Assembly: GCA_900764225.1 (NCBI GenBank) | Contig: CAAFNG010000408.1 | Coordinates: 1-25,155, forward strand | DNA from: Lachnospiraceae bacterium | GTDB lineage: Bacteria; Bacillota; Clostridia; Lachnospirales; Lachnospiraceae | DNA length: 25,155 nt | Reading direction: 5' to 3' | In this document: positions 8,569 to 16,029 of the stretch, one piece after another | Layout of the letters: every line of letters starts with the position of its first letter | Position numbering within the stretch: position 1 is the first letter of the stretch | Notes under the pieces: generated by a model | The model's database searches: none | Told to the model about the DNA's origin: nothing | Seen by the model: the letters and a program-made list of their open reading frames with translations, nothing else | Position numbers and translations under genes: made by a program

Positions 8569-8608
8569 AACGTAAAAGGGGCTGCCGTGGCAGTCCCTCT
8601 TTTACGTT
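8569..8608. terminator. Probable bidirectional terminator between glpK and DUF6465-like gene
   Basis: The outer arms AACGTAAAAG (8569-8578) and CTTTTACGTT (8599-8608) are perfectly complementary, and the inner part (GGGCTGCC with GGCAGTCCC) pairs with one or two bulges. A-rich sequence precedes the stem and T-rich sequence lies in the 3' arm. It therefore can serve both the plus-strand glp operon and the converging minus-strand gene. Confidence 0.75.
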
Positions 8609-8624
8609 ATCATATGATAGTGCG

Positions 8625-8640
8625 GCGGAAAATATTCCGC
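8625..8640. repeat. Short perfect palindrome GCGGAA-AATA-TTCCGC
   Basis: A 6-pair GC-rich stem with a 4-base loop lies just beyond the stop codon of the minus-strand gene, followed on the plus strand by seven A. On the minus strand the U-run comes before the stem rather than after it, so it is not a standard terminator. It may protect the 3' end of the transcript. Confidence 0.5.
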
Positions 8641-8647
8641 AAAAAAA

Positions 8648-9058
8648 TTACAGAGTGGTCAGATCGATCTTGTAATCGTCAGAACCCTCTCCGTCTGCAG
8701 TATAGTAAGCTGCTCTTTCTTCTGCATTTACATAGATGTGGAGCTCTTTACCTTTCAGGCCTTTTGCTTCTGCATCTTTCTTAACAGCTGTCTCGAGGTC
8801 TGCAACTGTGATGGATGTCTCAAAAATTTCAAGTGTGATGCCGCTGATTTTATGGCTCTTTACAGTATTTTTAACTTCTTCTACTACTTCTGGTGCCTTG
8901 GCTGCTACGGTCTCGGTTGCTTTCTTTACTGCTTTTACAGTTTTCTCAGCTGCAGGTGTTTTTTCGATTTTTTCTACAGTTGATTTAACAGTAGCCTTGG
9001 CTTTTGTGGTTGCGCTCTTCAGGTTATTTGTGGCTCTGTTGTTTCTTTTTTTCTCCAT
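8648..9058 (-). CDS. DUF6465-like protein with Lys/Ala-rich N-terminus
   Basis: This 136-residue protein has two parts. Residues 1-68 are low-complexity, rich in Lys, Ala, Thr and Val (TTKAKATVKST, KTVKAVKKATETVAAK), resembling histone H1-like or phasin-like tails. Residues 74-134 form a compact domain with LEIFETSITVADLETAVKKDA and ELHIYVNAEERAAYYTADGE, which I associate with the DUF6465 family of Firmicutes. No function is known. The basic tail could bind DNA, RNA or the cell surface, but this is not demonstrated. The start ATG (9056-9058) has AAGGGAG at 9068-9074 on the minus strand. It is a single gene, convergent with the glp operon and divergent from holA. Confidence 0.7.
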   Translation of the reverse strand: MEKKRNNRATNNLKSATTKAKATVKSTVEKIEKTPAAEKTVKAVKKATETVAAKAPEVVEEVKNTVKSHKISGITLEIFETSITVADLETAVKKDAEAKGLKGKELHIYVNAEERAAYYTADGEGSDDYKIDLTTL

Positions 9059-9086
9059 AATGGAACACTCCCTTCCACATATTTAC

Positions 9087-9109
9087 CTGGCAGAAAATGG
9101 TTCTGCCGG
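9087..9109. repeat. Inverted repeat upstream of DUF6465-like gene
   Basis: GGCAGAA (9089-9095) and TTCTGCC (9101-9107) pair perfectly around a 5-base loop, and the stem extends by two more pairs (one G-U) to 9087 and 9109. It lies in the divergent region between the minus-strand gene and holA. There is no U-run. It may be an operator or a 5' leader hairpin. Confidence 0.5.
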
Positions 9110-9231
9110 AATATGTACCCGTCTACAGTACCATGAATCCACAGGAAAGTCAAATTTTTGCCAGGGTGTTGCTTTTTTCGGAGGTGTCGTTTAAACTGAG
9201 AGACAGAGAAAAAGGACAGGGGAAATGAAGC

Positions 9232-10227
9232 GTGAAAAATATTCAGGAAGACATCAGATCAGGAAATTTTAAGCAGGTGTATCTTCTCTATGGAGAGGAA
9301 GCTTATCTGAAACAGCAGTATAAGAGAAATCTTGTGAAGGCTCTGAATCCGGATGACGATACCATGAACTTTGCGAAATATGAAGGGAAAGGGATTGATA
9401 TCAGGGAACTGATCAGCCTTTTTGATACCATGCCATTTTTTGCGGAGCGCAGAGTGGTTCTTTTGGAGGACACAGGATTTTTTAAGAATAAATGTGAGGA
9501 ACTGGCGGACTATATGAAAGCGCTTCCGGATTATCTGTATCTTGTATTCTGCGAGTCTGAGGTGGATAAGCGAAGCCGCATGTACAAGGCGGTGAAAGCC
9601 TGCGGAAGCATCGGGGAGTTTAAACAGCAGGATGAGAAGACACTGATGCGCTGGGCTGCCGGAATTCTTGGAAAAAACGGCAGGAAGATCACCCAGAGGG
9701 ATGTGGAGCTGCTTTTGTCCATGACAGGAACCGATATGGGGAATTTGAGGATGGAGCTGGAAAAACTAATCTCCTATACAGAGGGAAGGGAGATTGTGAC
9801 CAGAGAGGATATCCAGGCTGTCTGCACGACACAGACAACCAATAAGATCTTTGATATGGTGCGGGCAGTAACCGAGAAGAACCAGAAACGGGCACTGGAT
9901 CTGTACTATGATCTTCTGACGCTGAGGGAGCCGCCCATGCGAATCCTGTTTCTTCTGGCAAAACAGTTCCGTCAGATCTGCCTGACGAAGAAGCTTTCGG
10001 GAGAGGGACTTTCCCAGACGGAGATCGCTTCCAAGCTCGGTGTGCCGTCTTTTGTTGTGCGAAACCTGGCTGCTTGTGCCAGATCGTACACAGTGGAAGA
10101 GCTTGAGAATGCAGTGCGTGATTTCGTGGATGCGGAGGAAGCGGTGAAGACTGGTACACTTGGAGATGTGCTCAGTGTGGAGCTTCTGATCGTGAAGTAC
10201 AGCTCGGCACAGAGCAGGAGCGCGTAA
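9232..10227 (+). CDS. holA: DNA polymerase III subunit delta
   Basis: This 331-residue protein opens the sliding clamp as part of the clamp loader. The N-terminal AAA+-like fold starts with VYLLYGEEAYL and includes MPFFAERRVVLLED, and the C-terminal collar domain includes KIFDMVRAVTEKNQKRAL and LREPPMRILFLLAKQFRQI. These blocks are typical of Gram-positive HolA, and the length agrees. The start is GTG 9232 with AGGGG at 9218-9222; the nearby ATG at 9225 is out of frame. A weak promoter (TTGCTT 9169-9174 with TAAACT 9192-9197, 17-base spacing) may precede it. It is often near rpsT in Firmicutes, as here. Confidence 0.95.
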   Translation: MKNIQEDIRSGNFKQVYLLYGEEAYLKQQYKRNLVKALNPDDDTMNFAKYEGKGIDIRELISLFDTMPFFAERRVVLLEDTGFFKNKCEELADYMKALPDYLYLVFCESEVDKRSRMYKAVKACGSIGEFKQQDEKTLMRWAAGILGKNGRKITQRDVELLLSMTGTDMGNLRMELEKLISYTEGREIVTREDIQAVCTTQTTNKIFDMVRAVTEKNQKRALDLYYDLLTLREPPMRILFLLAKQFRQICLTKKLSGEGLSQTEIASKLGVPSFVVRNLAACARSYTVEELENAVRDFVDAEEAVKTGTLGDVLSVELLIVKYSSAQSRSA

Positions 10228-10276
10228 AAAAGAGCAGGCAACGGAAGCGGACTGGGAGTATCCACCTGACGAGCTG

Positions 10277-10843
10277 TTACGGATTCTGCCACAGGGAACG
10301 CCCGTTGTCTTTGAGCCATTTTTCGTAAGTTTTGTATTCCGGCATGACAGAGGCTACCACAGCATAAAAAGCCGGAGAGTGGTTCATTTCCTTCCGGTGT
10401 GCCAGCTCGTGAATGACAACATAATCAAGAACCTTTTCCGGAGCGAAGATCAGACGCCAGTTGAAATTCAGATTTCCTTCACTGGTACAGCTTCCCCAGC
10501 GGGTCTTCTGCTCGCGGATGGTGATACGGCCGTAGGTTACGCCCATTTTTCCGGCGTATACTGCGGTTTTTCTTTTGAATATTTTTCGGGCAGATTCCAT
10601 ATAATAGCTGCGGCGGAAATCGGAAAGAGGCGGATTTTTCGGAGTCTCGGAAGATGACTCAGGTGTTGCATGGGAGAGATGCTTTAAAATCCAGCTTTCT
10701 TTCTGTGTGAGAAAAGCATCAATCGTAGAATCGGACATTGTGCGTGGCGCGCGTACAGTAACCTGGCCGGTAGTGCTGACCTGGATAGCCAGAGTTTTGC
10801 GGTTACTGCGGATCAGACTGTAGGGGAAGGGATGCCGGGTCAT
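10277..10843 (-). CDS. YgjP/DUF45-family zinc metallopeptidase
   Basis: This 188-residue protein has the minigluzincin-type active site HELAH (145-149) with a third ligand in NHSPAFY (His155), preceded by the family block TRWGSCTSEGNLNFNWRLIFAP. The N-terminus holds the beta-rich lead (YSLIRSNRKTLAIQV) seen in YgjP-like proteins. The substrate is unknown; the family is sometimes linked to restriction or DNA-processing genes, but the neighbours here are housekeeping. ATG 10841-10843 is chosen because AAAGGAG lies 7 bases upstream on the minus strand; a TTG 7 codons further upstream lies before that site. It converges with holA across 49 bases with no clear terminator. Confidence 0.9.
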   Translation of the reverse strand: MTRHPFPYSLIRSNRKTLAIQVSTTGQVTVRAPRTMSDSTIDAFLTQKESWILKHLSHATPESSSETPKNPPLSDFRRSYYMESARKIFKRKTAVYAGKMGVTYGRITIREQKTRWGSCTSEGNLNFNWRLIFAPEKVLDYVVIHELAHRKEMNHSPAFYAVVASVMPEYKTYEKWLKDNGRSLWQNP

Positions 10844-10886
10844 ACAAAAACTCCTTTCAATCAAGAATAAAAATATCCGGAAATAG

Positions 10887-10919
10887 AAAAAAGACAGTCG
10901 CTGACGGTTCGACTGTCTT
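10887..10919 (-). terminator. Intrinsic terminator of rpsT
   Basis: On the minus strand, AAGACAGTCG (10919-10910) pairs perfectly with CGACTGTCTT (10900-10891) around a 9-base loop, and a run of U follows (plus-strand A at 10887-10890, continuing the paired AA). It is placed about 40 bases after the rpsT stop codon. Confidence 0.88.
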
Positions 10920-10960
10920 CCTTTTACTTATAAGCTTATAACTAAAATGTCCCTGGTCTA

Positions 10961-11224
10961 TTACGCAATGCTGTTGACAGCTTTGGAAAGACGGGAAATT
11001 TTTCTGGCGCAGTTATTTTTGTGATAAACGCCCTTGGATGTAGCTTTGCTGATTGTGGAGATTGCGTCCTTAAGAGCAACCTCTGCAGCTGCCTTATCCT
11101 TATTCTCAACTGCTGTCTCAACTTTCTTGATGGAAGTCTTAACTGCAGAACGGATTGCTTTGTTTCTTGCAGCCTTAGTTCTGTTAACTAAGATTCTCTT
11201 CTTTGCGGATTTAATGTTAGCCAA
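10961..11224 (-). CDS. rpsT: 30S ribosomal protein S20
   Basis: This 87-residue basic protein binds 16S rRNA early in 30S assembly. The sequence begins (M)ANIKSAKKRILVNRTKAARN and contains the family block GVYHKNNCARKISRLSKAVNS. The start is TTG at 11222-11224: GGAGG lies 8 bases before it, and the resulting N-terminus ANIKSAKKR is the standard S20 start. An in-frame GTG at 11231-11233 overlaps the ribosome site and cannot be the start. A UUG start for S20 is also known in E. coli, where it is part of autoregulation. The gene has its own consensus promoter and terminator. Confidence 0.97.
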   Translation of the reverse strand: MANIKSAKKRILVNRTKAARNKAIRSAVKTSIKKVETAVENKDKAAAEVALKDAISTISKATSKGVYHKNNCARKISRLSKAVNSIA

Positions 11225-11232
11225 TTCGTACA

Positions 11233-11237
11233 CCTCC
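11233..11237 (-). promoter_or_regulatory. Ribosome binding site that fixes the rpsT TTG start
   Basis: The plus-strand CCTCC reads GGAGG on the minus strand, 8 bases before the TTG codon. It overlaps the only upstream in-frame GTG and so rules that codon out. Confidence 0.85.
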
Positions 11238-11239
11238 GA

Positions 11240-11524
11240 TTCCTAAAATATAATAATAAAATTACATTCACAGGAACAGACACGGGCGCTCCTATGAAAC
11301 ATGCTTATATATATTATTACATACAGTCAATAATGTCAAGATGTTTTTCGGAAAAAATTACAAAAAAATTACGAAAAAATACAAGATGCTGTGGATGACG
11401 GGAAAAAGAATACATATTTATGGGGAAACAGGGAAAAATAGACTGAGAAAAAGCAGAAAATTCTGCGGATCATAATGGAACGCAGAGAAAGTGCAAATTT
11501 ACAGAAAAAAGAGGATGAGAGAGT
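11240..11524. other. AT-rich divergent region between rpsT and gpr
   Basis: This gap of about 300 bases between two divergent genes holds the rpsT promoter (minus strand) at 11311-11339. It then holds an A-rich stretch (11350-11380) in which AAAAAATTAC recurs nearly exactly, and the upstream region of gpr. A CATATTTA at 11413-11420 resembles the -10 of the forespore sigma-G type (CATANNTA), but no matching -35 was found. I see no further gene in it. Confidence 0.5.
11311..11339 (-). promoter_or_regulatory. Consensus promoter of rpsT
   Basis: On the minus strand TTGACA (11339-11334) is followed after exactly 17 bases by TAATAT (11316-11311). This is close to the housekeeping sigma-A consensus and fits a highly expressed ribosomal protein gene. 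Confidence 0.85.
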
Positions 11525-12454
11525 ATGGCAGGAAGAACCAGGATCAGGACGGATCTGGCATTGGAGGCAACGGAACGTTTCCAGGAAGAGAACGTGGAAG
11601 TGCGGGGAGTGGAGATCCGGGAAAAATACGATGAGGAGAAGGATGTGCGGACGACTGTGGTCCGAATCACAACGGAAAATGGAGCGAAGACGATGGGAAA
11701 ACCGCAGGGAACCTACATTACCATTGAAGCGCCGGATCTTTCGGTACCGGATGAAGATTATCACCGGGAGATTGCAGAGGAGGTGGCACATCATCTGCGG
11801 GAGCTGATCGATTTCGGGCAACAGCAGTCTGTTCTGGTGGTAGGACTTGGAAATCAGGAGATCACAGCAGATTCTCTTGGCCCGCGCACGGTGGGAAATC
11901 TTCATATGACAAGGCATGTGATCCGGGAGTATGGTCTGAAGGGGAATTGCCACACCAAAATGCACCAGATCAGCGGAATCTCGCCGGGGGTGATGGCGCA
12001 GACCGGAATGGAAACACTGGAGATCGTGCAGGGAGTTGTCTCAGAAACAAAGCCGGATGTGGTGATCGCCGTCGATGCGCTGGCTGCCAGAAGCACAGCA
12101 AGGCTGAACCGGACGATCCAGATCACAGATACCGGGATCAGCCCTGGCTCCGGGGTGGGAAATCACAGAGAAGGACTGAACGAGGAGAATCTTTCGGTGC
12201 GGGTGATCGGGATCGGTGTGCCGACGGTGGTAGATGCGGCGACGATCGTCCACGATTCCATGGCAAGTCTTCTGGATGCGCTGGAGGAAGAGGAACAGAA
12301 GGAATTTCTGGAGGAGATGATCTCGCCGAAGCTTTATACCATGTTTGTGACCCCAAAAGATGTGGATGAGACGGTAAAATACTTAAGTTTTACAATCTCA
12401 GAGGGGCTGAACATGGCATTTTCTGATAGTCTAATCAGAGAGGACATGTCATAA
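11525..12454 (+). CDS. gpr: Germination protease GPR
   Basis: This 309-residue protease degrades small acid-soluble proteins in the spore core at germination. The N-terminal IRTDLALEA matches the region around the autoprocessing site of the zymogen (IRTDLAVE in Bacillus), giving a short propeptide here. The two acidic catalytic positions are visible as D116 in ADSLGPRT and D184 in VDALAAR, with VVGLGNQ and ISGISPGVMAQTGMETLEI around them. The ribosome site is modest (GAGG about 10 bases before ATG). Gene order gpr-spoIIP is the same as in many spore formers. Expression in the forespore is expected from the family; a possible sigma-G-type -10 lies at 11413-11420. Confidence 0.96.
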   Translation: MAGRTRIRTDLALEATERFQEENVEVRGVEIREKYDEEKDVRTTVVRITTENGAKTMGKPQGTYITIEAPDLSVPDEDYHREIAEEVAHHLRELIDFGQQQSVLVVGLGNQEITADSLGPRTVGNLHMTRHVIREYGLKGNCHTKMHQISGISPGVMAQTGMETLEIVQGVVSETKPDVVIAVDALAARSTARLNRTIQITDTGISPGSGVGNHREGLNEENLSVRVIGIGVPTVVDAATIVHDSMASLLDALEEEEQKEFLEEMISPKLYTMFVTPKDVDETVKYLSFTISEGLNMAFSDSLIREDMS

Positions 12455-12477
12455 AATACCATAAGAGGTGATCGTGG

Positions 12478-13749
12478 GTGACGAATATCCAGAGAGCATT
12501 CTGCGTGGTGTTAAGCCTGGTCTTTCTTTGTGTTGTGGCCGCGCTTCCGGGAGATTTTTTCAGGCATGGAGAGATATACAGGCAGCTGCCGCTGTACTGC
12601 TTTCTGGAAAAGAAGGCTTTGCAGGAGGAAAAGGGCAGGGATCTGGAAACGGAGATGCTTTTGCAGGAAAAAAATGCAGAGCATCTTGGGGAGGAAGTCC
12701 AGGCGGAGAACAAAAAAGAACAGGAGGAACTGCTTCTGGCGGAGGTTCGGGAGGCTGAGAAGGAAGAAAGTGCAGATCGTCAGGTGCAAAATGAAACAGA
12801 AACTGAAAAGAAACAGCCGGTAACAGGAAAAGAACAAAATGGGCAGGGGAAATCAGAAGAAACGGATACAGAACAGTTAAAAGGAAAGACAGAGAAGCAG
12901 TCGCCAGAAACGCCCGGAACAAAATCAGTCGCAGACAGCAAGGAGACTGTAGCGCATCCACAGATCGATCTGTCCCCGGCAAAACTTGCGGATTTTGATT
13001 ATGTAATGAATCAGTTTTTTATTCTGGATTCCAATACGGTGACGAATGCAGGGCAGATCAGCGGGACAAGGTTTTTGAAAAAGGATCTGTCCATAAAACA
13101 GGACGGAAAAGTACCACAGATTCTGATCTATCACACCCATTCCCAGGAAACTTTTTCGGATTCCAGGGAAGGTGAGGTGGAGGATACGATCGTGGGAGTG
13201 GGGAATTATCTAACGGAGCTTCTGGAGAAGGATTACGGTTACAAGGTGATCCATGTGACAGATGCTTTTGATCTGATGGGCGGGCAGCTGGACCGGAGCA
13301 AAGCCTACGATTATGCAAGAGCTTCCATAGAAAAGGTTCTGGAGGAGAATCCTACAGTTGAAGTTGTCATTGATCTTCACAGGGATGGCGTGCCGGATGA
13401 CCGTCATCTGGTGACGGAGATTGATGGAAAGCCAACAGCGCAGATCCTTTTTTATAATGGGTTGAGCTATACAGTCAGTCAGGGCGCGGTCAGTTACCTG
13501 CCAAACCCTTACATAGAAGATAACCTGGCATTTTCTTTCCAGCTGGAATACCAGGCAGCGCAGTACTATCCGCAGTTTTACAGGGGAATCTATCTGGCAG
13601 GGCTACGCTATAATCTCCATTTAAAGCCCAGGGCACTTCTCCTGGAAGCCGGAGCACAGACCAATACAGTTCAGGAAGTCCGAAATGCCATGGAACCTTT
13701 TGCAGATATCTTAAACAGAGTGCTGAAAGGCAGTGACAAAAACGGATAA
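12478..13749 (+). CDS. spoIIP: Stage II sporulation protein P
   Basis: This 423-residue amidase/endopeptidase works in the SpoIID-SpoIIM-SpoIIP complex that dissolves septal peptidoglycan and drives engulfment. An N-terminal membrane anchor (about residues 7-25) is followed by a long Glu/Lys/Gln-rich, partly coiled-coil stretch (about 43-160). The catalytic domain then carries HTHSQE (219-224) and DLHRDG (299-304), the zinc-binding and catalytic blocks of the family, and ends with LLLEAGAQTNTVQEVRNAM. The start is GTG 12478 with AGAGGTG at 12464-12470. It lies 23 bases after gpr and is probably co-transcribed with it. Confidence 0.95.
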   Translation: MTNIQRAFCVVLSLVFLCVVAALPGDFFRHGEIYRQLPLYCFLEKKALQEEKGRDLETEMLLQEKNAEHLGEEVQAENKKEQEELLLAEVREAEKEESADRQVQNETETEKKQPVTGKEQNGQGKSEETDTEQLKGKTEKQSPETPGTKSVADSKETVAHPQIDLSPAKLADFDYVMNQFFILDSNTVTNAGQISGTRFLKKDLSIKQDGKVPQILIYHTHSQETFSDSREGEVEDTIVGVGNYLTELLEKDYGYKVIHVTDAFDLMGGQLDRSKAYDYARASIEKVLEENPTVEVVIDLHRDGVPDDRHLVTEIDGKPTAQILFYNGLSYTVSQGAVSYLPNPYIEDNLAFSFQLEYQAAQYYPQFYRGIYLAGLRYNLHLKPRALLLEAGAQTNTVQEVRNAMEPFADILNRVLKGSDKNG

Positions 13750-13762
13750 AATATGATATGAT
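13733..13762 (+). promoter_or_regulatory. Putative promoter of lepA
   Basis: GTGACA (13733-13738) and TATGAT (13757-13762) are 18 bases apart and straddle the end of spoIIP. A 7-pair hairpin (GGCAAAA 13775-13781 with TTTTGCC 13789-13795) follows in the presumed leader. A vegetative promoter here would separate housekeeping lepA from sporulation-specific spoIIP. Confidence 0.5.
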
Positions 13763-13828
13763 AAAAAGAAGTATGGCAAAATATGCTTTTTTGCCTGCAA
13801 CAAGAGAAACTTAAGGAGGATTTCCTGA

Positions 13829-15637
13829 ATGATAGACCAGAGTAAAATTCGAAATTTTTGTATCATTGCACATATTGACCACGGAAAATCGACTCTTGCA
13901 GACCGTATCATCGAGATGACCGGGCTTCTCACAGAGAGGGAGATGCAGGCACAGGTTCTTGATAATATGGAGCTTGAGAGAGAGCGTGGAATTACCATCA
14001 AATCCCAGGCGGTTCGTATTGTATACAAGGCCAAGGATGGAAATGAGTATATTTTTAACCTGATCGATACTCCCGGACATGTAGATTTTAACTATGAGGT
14101 TTCCCGAAGTCTGGCAGCCTGTGACGGCGCGATCCTTGTTGTGGATGCTGCACAGGGTATAGAGGCACAGACCCTTGCCAATGTATATATGGCACTGGAT
14201 CATGACCTGGATGTGGTTCCGGTCATTAACAAGATCGACCTTCCCAGTGCGGATCCGGAGCGTGTTATCAATGAGATCGAGGATGTGATCGGAATTGAGG
14301 CACAGGATGCACCGCAGATCTCTGCAAAGACCGGCTTAAATGTAGATCAGGTTCTGGAGCAGATCGTAAATAAGGTTCCGGCACCACAGGGCGATGTGGA
14401 TGCACCGCTGAAAGCACTGATCTTTGACTCGGTTTATGATCCGTATAAGGGGGTTATCGTATTCTGCCGAATCAAGGACGGCCGTGTGAAAAAAGGTACA
14501 AAGATCCACATGATGGCGACCGGCTTTACCACCGAGGTCGTTGAGGTGGGATATTTTGGTGCAGGCCAGTTTATTCCATGTGATGAGCTGACAGCAGGTA
14601 TGGTTGGATATATCACAGCCAGTATCAAAAATGTCCGTGATACCCGTGTAGGTGATACGGTAACAGATGCAGAGAATCCGTGTGCAGAGGCACTTCCCGG
14701 ATATAAGAAGGTTAATCCAATGGTTTACTGCGGTCTTTATCCGGCAGATGGTGCCAAGTACGGTGATCTTCGTGATGCCCTGGAGAAGCTTCAGCTGAAT
14801 GATGCGTCCCTTTACTATGAGCCGGAGACATCGGTTGCGCTGGGCTTTGGTTTCCGCTGCGGTTTTCTAGGACTTCTTCATCTGGAGATCATCCAGGAGC
14901 GTCTGGAAAGAGAGTACAACCTTGATCTGGTAACGACTGCACCAAGTGTTATCTATAAAGTATACAAGACAAACGGCGAAGTGATCGAGCTGACGAACCC
15001 GACCAACCTTCCGGATCCGTCTGAGATCGAATATATGGAAGAGCCGATGGTTAAGGCTGAGATCATGGTGACAACAGAATTTATCGGTGCGATCATGGAT
15101 CTCTGCCAGGAGAGACGTGGCCAGTACGAGGGCATGGAATATATGGAAGAAACACGTGCACTTCTGAAATACAGACTTCCGCTGAATGAGATCATCTACG
15201 ATTTTTTTGACGCGCTGAAATCCCGCTCCAGAGGATATGCTTCCCTGGATTATGAGCTGGATGGCTATGAGAGAAGTGAGCTTGTGAAGCTGGATATTCT
15301 GGTAAATAAGGAAGAGGTGGATGCACTTTCCTTTATTGTACATGCAGATACAGCCTATGAGCGTGGCAGAAAAATGTGCGAGAAGCTGAAGGATGAAATT
15401 CCGAGACAGCTTTTTGAAATCCCGATCCAGGCAGCCATCGGAAGCAAGGTTATTGCAAGAGAGACGGTACGGGCTATGCGTAAGGATGTGCTTGCCAAGT
15501 GCTATGGTGGTGATATTTCCCGTAAGAAAAAGCTTCTTGAGAAACAGAAAGAGGGTAAGAAGCGTATGCGCCAGGTAGGTAACGTTGAGATCCCGCAGAA
15601 AGCTTTCATGAGTGTTCTGAAGCTGGATGACAAATAG
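13829..15637 (+). CDS. lepA: Elongation factor 4 (LepA), back-translocating GTPase
   Basis: This 602-residue GTPase has the usual LepA length. The G motifs are AHIDHGKST (14-22), DTPGHVDF (80-87), NKID (134-137) and SAKTG. The LepA-specific C-terminal half contains [26 protein letters not shown] and the basic tail [25 protein letters not shown]. It acts on ribosomes at the membrane or in the cytosol. AAGGAGG at 13813-13819 sets the start. A small lipoprotein gene and hemW follow directly. Confidence 0.98.
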   Translation: MIDQSKIRNFCIIAHIDHGKSTLADRIIEMTGLLTEREMQAQVLDNMELERERGITIKSQAVRIVYKAKDGNEYIFNLIDTPGHVDFNYEVSRSLAACDGAILVVDAAQGIEAQTLANVYMALDHDLDVVPVINKIDLPSADPERVINEIEDVIGIEAQDAPQISAKTGLNVDQVLEQIVNKVPAPQGDVDAPLKALIFDSVYDPYKGVIVFCRIKDGRVKKGTKIHMMATGFTTEVVEVGYFGAGQFIPCDELTAGMVGYITASIKNVRDTRVGDTVTDAENPCAEALPGYKKVNPMVYCGLYPADGAKYGDLRDALEKLQLNDASLYYEPETSVALGFGFRCGFLGLLHLEIIQERLEREYNLDLVTTAPSVIYKVYKTNGEVIELTNPTNLPDPSEIEYMEEPMVKAEIMVTTEFIGAIMDLCQERRGQYEGMEYMEETRALLKYRLPLNEIIYDFFDALKSRSRGYASLDYELDGYERSELVKLDILVNKEEVDALSFIVHADTAYERGRKMCEKLKDEIPRQLFEIPIQAAIGSKVIARETVRAMRKDVLAKCYGGDISRKKKLLEKQKEGKKRMRQVGNVEIPQKAFMSVLKLDDK

Positions 15638-15648
15638 GAGATGACTTT

Positions 15649-16029
15649 TTGGAAAAAAATATAAAAAGACTGTTTCTGGCAGCAGGACTTCTGGCTATAT
15701 CAGGAGCTCTGCTCACCGGATGCGGTTCAAAGAAAAAAACAGATGCAGCGGACAGTGTGATCAAGATCAGCACGGCACCGGAGCCCACCGTTACACCAGA
15801 TCCGAAGACGGTAGATCCGGACGCGGTGACAACGAATGGAAATCTGACCATGGTAAACGAGTATCTGGCTGAAAATGGCGGACAGTCACTGGGCGCGGAT
15901 GCCGTGACACCAACACCTGCAGGGGCATCGGATACTGCCGAGGCAGATTCCGGAAGTGATAATAGCGGTTCTGACGATACTGGGGCAGACAACAGCGATA
16001 CAGGAGAGGGAGATACGGATGGAGAATAG
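15649..16029 (+). CDS. Small acidic lipoprotein
   Basis: This 126-residue protein has a lipoprotein signal: basic KNIKR, a hydrophobic core, and lipobox LLTGC with lipidated Cys25. The mature part begins GSKKKTDAAD, is rich in Thr/Pro/Asp, and ends in a strongly acidic Ser/Gly/Asp repeat-like tail (SGSDNSGSDDTGADNSD). No enzyme domain is seen, so the function is unknown. The start is TTG 15649 with AGGAG at 15636-15640, a site that overlaps the lepA stop. Its last 11 bases overlap hemW, and the hemW ribosome site lies within its acidic tail, so translation of the two is linked. Confidence 0.8.
   Translation: MEKNIKRLFLAAGLLAISGALLTGCGSKKKTDAADSVIKISTAPEPTVTPDPKTVDPDAVTTNGNLTMVNEYLAENGGQSLGADAVTPTPAGASDTAEADSGSDNSGSDDTGADNSDTGEGDTDGE

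Noticed and set aside
8736..9194. Hydrophobic plus-strand frame that could look like a membrane protein
   Set aside because: It is the complement of the Lys/Ala-rich DUF6465-like gene, which naturally yields Phe/Leu/Ser/Val-rich antisense. The minus-strand gene has the proper ribosome site.
11350..11380. Repeated AAAAAATTAC units as a possible iteron or CRISPR-like repeat
   Set aside because: Only two or three imperfect copies occur in a very A-rich stretch with no spacers; it is best seen as composition bias in a promoter region.
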